Positions 60,732-64,000 of a stretch of 64,000 nt of DNA are shown in pieces. This DNA comes from Deefgea piscis (GTDB lineage: Bacteria > Pseudomonadota > Gammaproteobacteria > Burkholderiales > Chitinibacteraceae): the NCBI RefSeq assembly GCF_013284055.1, contig NZ_CP054143.1:2604001-2668000 (forward strand), written 5' to 3'. Each line of letters opens with the position of its first letter. Positions within the stretch are counted from its first letter, which is position 1. The position numbers were made by a program, and so were the translations under genes. The notes beneath the pieces were generated by a model. The model did no database searches and was not told the DNA's origin. It saw only the letters and a list, made by a program, of their open reading frames with translations.

Positions 60732-63221
60732 ATGACTCAGAACTCACGCCGTGTATTTTTAAAGGGTTTGTCGCTAGCCTCAGTGGCTGCGTTAGTAAGC
60801 CCTAGTTTATTACTCTCTCGCGAAAGCGAGGCCAAAGCGGCTGCTGTCACTGGCAGTGGCACCGATTGGAAAATCACTGGTTCACACTGGGGCGCGATTC
60901 GTGCCCGAGTTGCCGGTGGCAAAGTGGTTGAAATCAAAGCCTTTGAATTTGATAAATACCCGACCGAAATGATCCAAGGCATTATTGGTTTGATCTACAG
61001 CCCATCGCGGATTCGTTATCCAATGGTGCGTTTAGATTGGCTTAAGAATGGTCATAAAAGTGATACCACCCAACGCGGTGACAATCGCTTTGTACGTGTG
61101 ACTTGGGACCAAGCTTTAGATCTGTTTTATTCGGAATTAGAGCGGGTGCAAACCAGCTATGGCCCGTGGGCAATGCACACTGGTTTAGTGGGTTGGCGCC
61201 AGACAGGGCAATTTCATACCTGCGGCAATCACATGTTGCGGGCCATGAATATGCACGGGCATACCATTTCGACTGCCGGTGATTACTCAACAGGCGCAGG
61301 GCAGGTGATCTTGCCTTACGTATTGGGCTCGACTGAAGTGTATTCACAAGGCACTTCGTGGGAAATTATCCTTAAAGAAAGTAAAACCGTTATCTTTTGG
61401 GCCAGCGATCCGGTTAAAAACTTGCAAGTGGGTTGGAATTGCGAAACGCATGAATCGTTCGCCTACCTTGAGCAATTGAAAAACAAGATCGCCAAAAAAG
61501 AAATTCGCGTGATCAGCATTGATCCGGTGAAAAGCAAAACGCAAAACTATCTAGGCTGCGAAAAGCAATACGTCAATCCATTGACGGATGTGGCCTTGAT
61601 GATGGGTTTGGCGCATACGCTGTATACCGAGAAACTGCATGACCAGCAATTCCTTGATACGTATACCCTCGGGTTTGAAAAATTCTTGCCTTATTTATTG
61701 GGTCAAGGCGCAGACAAAACCGCCAAAACCCCTGAATGGGCCGAGAAGATTTGCGGCGTAAAAGCGCAGCAAATCCGTGAATTGGCGCGCTTGATGGCCA
61801 GCGGTCGCACGCAGCTGATTTTTGGCTGGGCGGTGCAGCGTCAGCAGCATGGTGAGCAACCGTATTGGATGGGCGCGGTATTGGCGGCGATGTTGGGACA
61901 AATTGGTTTGCCAGGTGGCGGGATTAGTTATGCCCATCACTATAGCTCGATTGGCGTACCGTCTTCGGGCGCTGCGATGCCAGGTTCTTTCCCTTTGAAT
62001 TTAGACCCGGGTAAAAAACCGAAATACACCAACACCGATTACAAAGGCTATAGCCCAATGATTCCGTGCGCTCGAGCCATCGACGCATTGCTAGAACCCG
62101 GTAAGGTGATTGATTACAACGGCCAAAAAGTTAAATTGCCACCGTATAAAATGGCGGTGTATAGCGGTTGCAATCAATGGCATCGTCAACAAGACCGTAA
62201 CAAGATGAAAAAAGCCTTCCATCGCCTCGAAACGGTGGTGGCGGTGGATTACACCTGGACTGCAACCTGCCGTTTTGCCGACATCGTGTTACCAGCGTGT
62301 ACGCAATTTGAGCGTAATGACATTGATGCGTATGGTTCATACAGCGGGCGAGGTGTGATTGCGATGCAAAAACTGGTTGATCCACTGTTTAGTTCTAAAA
62401 CGGACTTTGAAATTTTCCGTGGCTTAACGCAGCGCTTTGGTCGCGATAAAGAATACAGCCGCAGTATGGATGAAATGCAATGGCTGGAATTCTTGTACGA
62501 AAACTGTCGTAAAGAAAACGGTAGTAAATTCCCAATGCCACCGTTTAAAGAATTCTGGGCTAAAGGATTTGTATTATTCCCAGCGGGTAAACCGTGGGTG
62601 CGCCATGCCGATTTCCGTGAAGACGCGGAACTCAATGCTTTGGGTACGCCATCGGGCTTTATTGAAATCTTTAGCCGCAAAATCGCCAGCTATAATTACG
62701 CCGATTGCCCGGGGCATCCGGTGTGGATGGAAAAAAGCGAGCGCTCGCACGGTGGTCCGAATTCAAAACGCTACCCATTGTGGATGCAGTCGGCTCACCC
62801 GGATAAACGCTTGCATTCGCAAATGTGTGACTCGGAACCAATGCGGGCCACGTATGCCATTCAAGGTCGCGAGCCATTATTTATGAGCCCTGAAGACGCG
62901 CGTCAGCGTGGCATTAAGCATGGTGATTTGGTTCGGGTGTTTAACGATCGTGGCCAAGCTTTGGTGGGTGCGCATGTTTCTAGTGATTACCCGAAAGGCG
63001 TGGTACGTTTGCAAGAAGGGGCATGGTATGGCCCAACTGGCTCAGAAATTGGTGCGCTTGATACCTATGGTGATCCCAATACCATGACGCCAGATATTGG
63101 CTCGTCCAGTTTGGCACAAGCGATTAGTGCTAATACCTGCGTGGTCGAAGTTGAAAAATACAAAGGTAAAGCCCCCGCAGTGACTGCGTTTGGTGGCCCA
63201 ACTGAGGTAATGCCGAAATGA
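60732..63221 (+). CDS. torA: Trimethylamine-N-oxide reductase TorA, catalytic subunit
   Basis: Periplasmic molybdopterin enzyme reducing TMAO to trimethylamine. The product is 829 residues from ATG 60732. The Tat signal peptide is seen ([17 protein letters not shown], twin Arg), cleaved near AKAA. No N-terminal Fe-S cysteine motif exists, as expected for TorA/DorA. The Mo-ligand serine is in [14 protein letters not shown] at about residue 186. SMCVVPWEG-type sites are replaced by [17 protein letters not shown]-like [19 protein letters not shown]. It is followed by torD with a four-base overlap. Confidence 0.96.
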   Translation: MTQNSRRVFLKGLSLASVAALVSPSLLLSRESEAKAAAVTGSGTDWKITGSHWGAIRARVAGGKVVEIKAFEFDKYPTEMIQGIIGLIYSPSRIRYPMVRLDWLKNGHKSDTTQRGDNRFVRVTWDQALDLFYSELERVQTSYGPWAMHTGLVGWRQTGQFHTCGNHMLRAMNMHGHTISTAGDYSTGAGQVILPYVLGSTEVYSQGTSWEIILKESKTVIFWASDPVKNLQVGWNCETHESFAYLEQLKNKIAKKEIRVISIDPVKSKTQNYLGCEKQYVNPLTDVALMMGLAHTLYTEKLHDQQFLDTYTLGFEKFLPYLLGQGADKTAKTPEWAEKICGVKAQQIRELARLMASGRTQLIFGWAVQRQQHGEQPYWMGAVLAAMLGQIGLPGGGISYAHHYSSIGVPSSGAAMPGSFPLNLDPGKKPKYTNTDYKGYSPMIPCARAIDALLEPGKVIDYNGQKVKLPPYKMAVYSGCNQWHRQQDRNKMKKAFHRLETVVAVDYTWTATCRFADIVLPACTQFERNDIDAYGSYSGRGVIAMQKLVDPLFSSKTDFEIFRGLTQRFGRDKEYSRSMDEMQWLEFLYENCRKENGSKFPMPPFKEFWAKGFVLFPAGKPWVRHADFREDAELNALGTPSGFIEIFSRKIASYNYADCPGHPVWMEKSERSHGGPNSKRYPLWMQSAHPDKRLHSQMCDSEPMRATYAIQGREPLFMSPEDARQRGIKHGDLVRVFNDRGQALVGAHVSSDYPKGVVRLQEGAWYGPTGSEIGALDTYGDPNTMTPDIGSSSLAQAISANTCVVEVEKYKGKAPAVTAFGGPTEVMPK

Positions 63222-63850
63222 ATGCAAGCACAGTAACATCGGAACAAGCAGAAGCGGCACCCGCCGATCAACGCGCGGCATTGTACGCTTGGTTTGCCAC
63301 GCTCTTTGCGCGTGAGTTGAATGAGGCGCAGCTACAAACTTGGTTTTCCGGTGCTGCTGAGCCGCTATTTGATGTGTTGGCGCAAGCGGGATTTGCGGCT
63401 GAAGTGAAGCAGATGCAAGAGTCGATCAATGTTTTACGTGATCTGCCCGATGCTCAACTTGAATTAGCGGCCGATTACACCATGTGTTTTCTGTTGGACG
63501 TTAAAAGCAGTGCTTTGCCATATGCTTCTTGTTATGTCGGGGAGCATAAAACGCTGTTTGGTCCAGAAGAAAAAGCCATGCGTGAAAAGCTTGAGTTCTA
63601 TGGCCTTGGCTTAGATAGTAATTATCCTGAAGCGGCCGATCATTTGGCGATTCAACTGGAGTTATTGTCATGGCTGGCCATGGCGGGCAAAGCGCAGGAC
63701 GAGCAAGAGATGGTGGCGTCTTTGCTGCGCTGGGTGCCGATGTTTAGCGAGAAATGCCAAACGATCGCAACGCAAGTGGCGTTTTATCCGGCACTGAGCC
63801 GTTTGCTATGCGGCATATTGCAAGCGGAAGCGGGTACATCCTTGGAATAA
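63218..63850 (+). CDS. torD: TorA-specific chaperone TorD
   Basis: Binds TorA before cofactor insertion and holds it from premature Tat export. The product is 210 residues, close to E. coli TorD (199). All-helical, with the family motifs [38 protein letters not shown] and [17 protein letters not shown]. The start overlaps the torA stop (ATGA), so translation is coupled. A strong terminator follows. Confidence 0.93.
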   Translation: MNASTVTSEQAEAAPADQRAALYAWFATLFARELNEAQLQTWFSGAAEPLFDVLAQAGFAAEVKQMQESINVLRDLPDAQLELAADYTMCFLLDVKSSALPYASCYVGEHKTLFGPEEKAMREKLEFYGLGLDSNYPEAADHLAIQLELLSWLAMAGKAQDEQEMVASLLRWVPMFSEKCQTIATQVAFYPALSRLLCGILQAEAGTSLE

Positions 63851-63871
63851 GGTAAGGATGGTGGCAGTATT

Positions 63872-63904
63872 AAAAATAAAAGGGCCGATGGCCCTTTTAT
63901 TTTT
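63872..63904 (+). terminator. Terminator after torD
   Basis: AAAAATAAAAGGGCC (63872-63886) pairs with GGCCCTTTTATTTTT (63890-63904) over a GAT loop, with a long T-rich end. It closes the tor operon. Confidence 0.9.
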
Positions 63905-63987
63905 GCTGACGATGGTGAACTGCAATCCCGTTGTAGCGTCTAAGGCTGTGCTAAGCTTGCTCGATTCAGTGTTGACATTGGGATTTT

Positions 63988-64000
63988 GAGGAGGGTGCTG
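63988..64000 (+). promoter_or_regulatory. Strong ribosome-binding site at the window edge
   Basis: GAGGAGGG (63988-63995) is a near-perfect Shine-Dalgarno sequence. GTG at 63995 is too close to be the start, so a plus-strand gene probably begins just beyond base 64000. The 95 bases before it hold no recognisable gene. Confidence 0.4.

Noticed and set aside
1-64000. Insertion sequences, prophage, integrative element or defence island
   Set aside because: No transposase, integrase, restriction, toxin-antitoxin pair or phage structural gene was seen, and gene content is uniformly housekeeping in character.

Overview
The window is chromosomal DNA of a betaproteobacterium, most likely order Neisseriales (Chromobacteriaceae/Chitinibacteraceae type). 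The evidence is gene order and protein family, not a database match: nusA-infB-rbfA-truB-rpsO-pnp; rpsF-priB-rpsR-rplI; a phasin divergent from phaR; and the run fimV-truA-trpF-trpB-trpA-accD-folC-(SPOR)-cvpA-purF-metZ that is typical of betaproteobacteria. Base composition is moderate and even. I see no insertion sequence, prophage, CRISPR array or rRNA gene. Most of the window is ordinary housekeeping sequence.

Layout. 1-7500: translation and RNA-decay cluster (nusA 3' end to pnp), with several hairpins in the gaps. 7517-8942: phasin and PhaR, divergent around two matching TGC-N3-GCA sites. 9047-12745: tcdA, the S6 operon with a probable S6:S18-binding leader RNA, fdxA, and gluQ. 12924-26240: fimV, an EcfT-like membrane protein, truA, trpFBA, accD, folC, a SPOR protein, cvpA, purF and metZ, all on the plus strand. 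26347-31563: pit, selO, ybaK and an orphan response regulator with TPR repeats. 31681-39251: an eight-gene, tightly overlapped minus-strand operon around a cyclopropane-fatty-acid-synthase-like methyltransferase, read divergently from a TetR regulator with a palindromic operator candidate. 39312-42049: two nearly identical tRNA-Leu(CAG) genes and rnr. 42159-49115: small genes of mostly unknown role, a DEAD-box helicase with a repetitive Gly/Arg tail, an MscS channel, VanZ-like and Smr proteins, and hslR. 49116-52627: a pqi lipid-transport operon in which PqiA is two separate half-size proteins. 52809-58511: an orphan solute-binding protein, the csdE-csdA sulfur-transfer pair, nudB, an SPFH-SHOCT protein, a GFA-family protein and a second MscS channel. 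59328-63850: a trimethylamine N-oxide respiration operon torE-torC-torA-torD behind an 816-base non-coding region.

How the genes work together. CsdA/CsdE (54-55 kb) supply sulfur to TcdA (9 kb) in the E. coli model of ct6A formation, so two distant loci here probably share one pathway. The TetR-linked lipid operon probably makes or alters a modified membrane fatty acid. The tor operon gives anaerobic respiration on TMAO: TorC passes quinol electrons to periplasmic, Tat-exported, molybdenum-containing TorA, and TorD is its chaperone. The phasin/PhaR pair indicates polyhydroxyalkanoate storage.

The best candidates for something not yet described are the TetR-controlled lipid operon with its operator, the strong terminator-like hairpin between torE and torC, and the structured leaders of rpsF and pnp. 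I did not find a convincing wholly new defence or mobile system.
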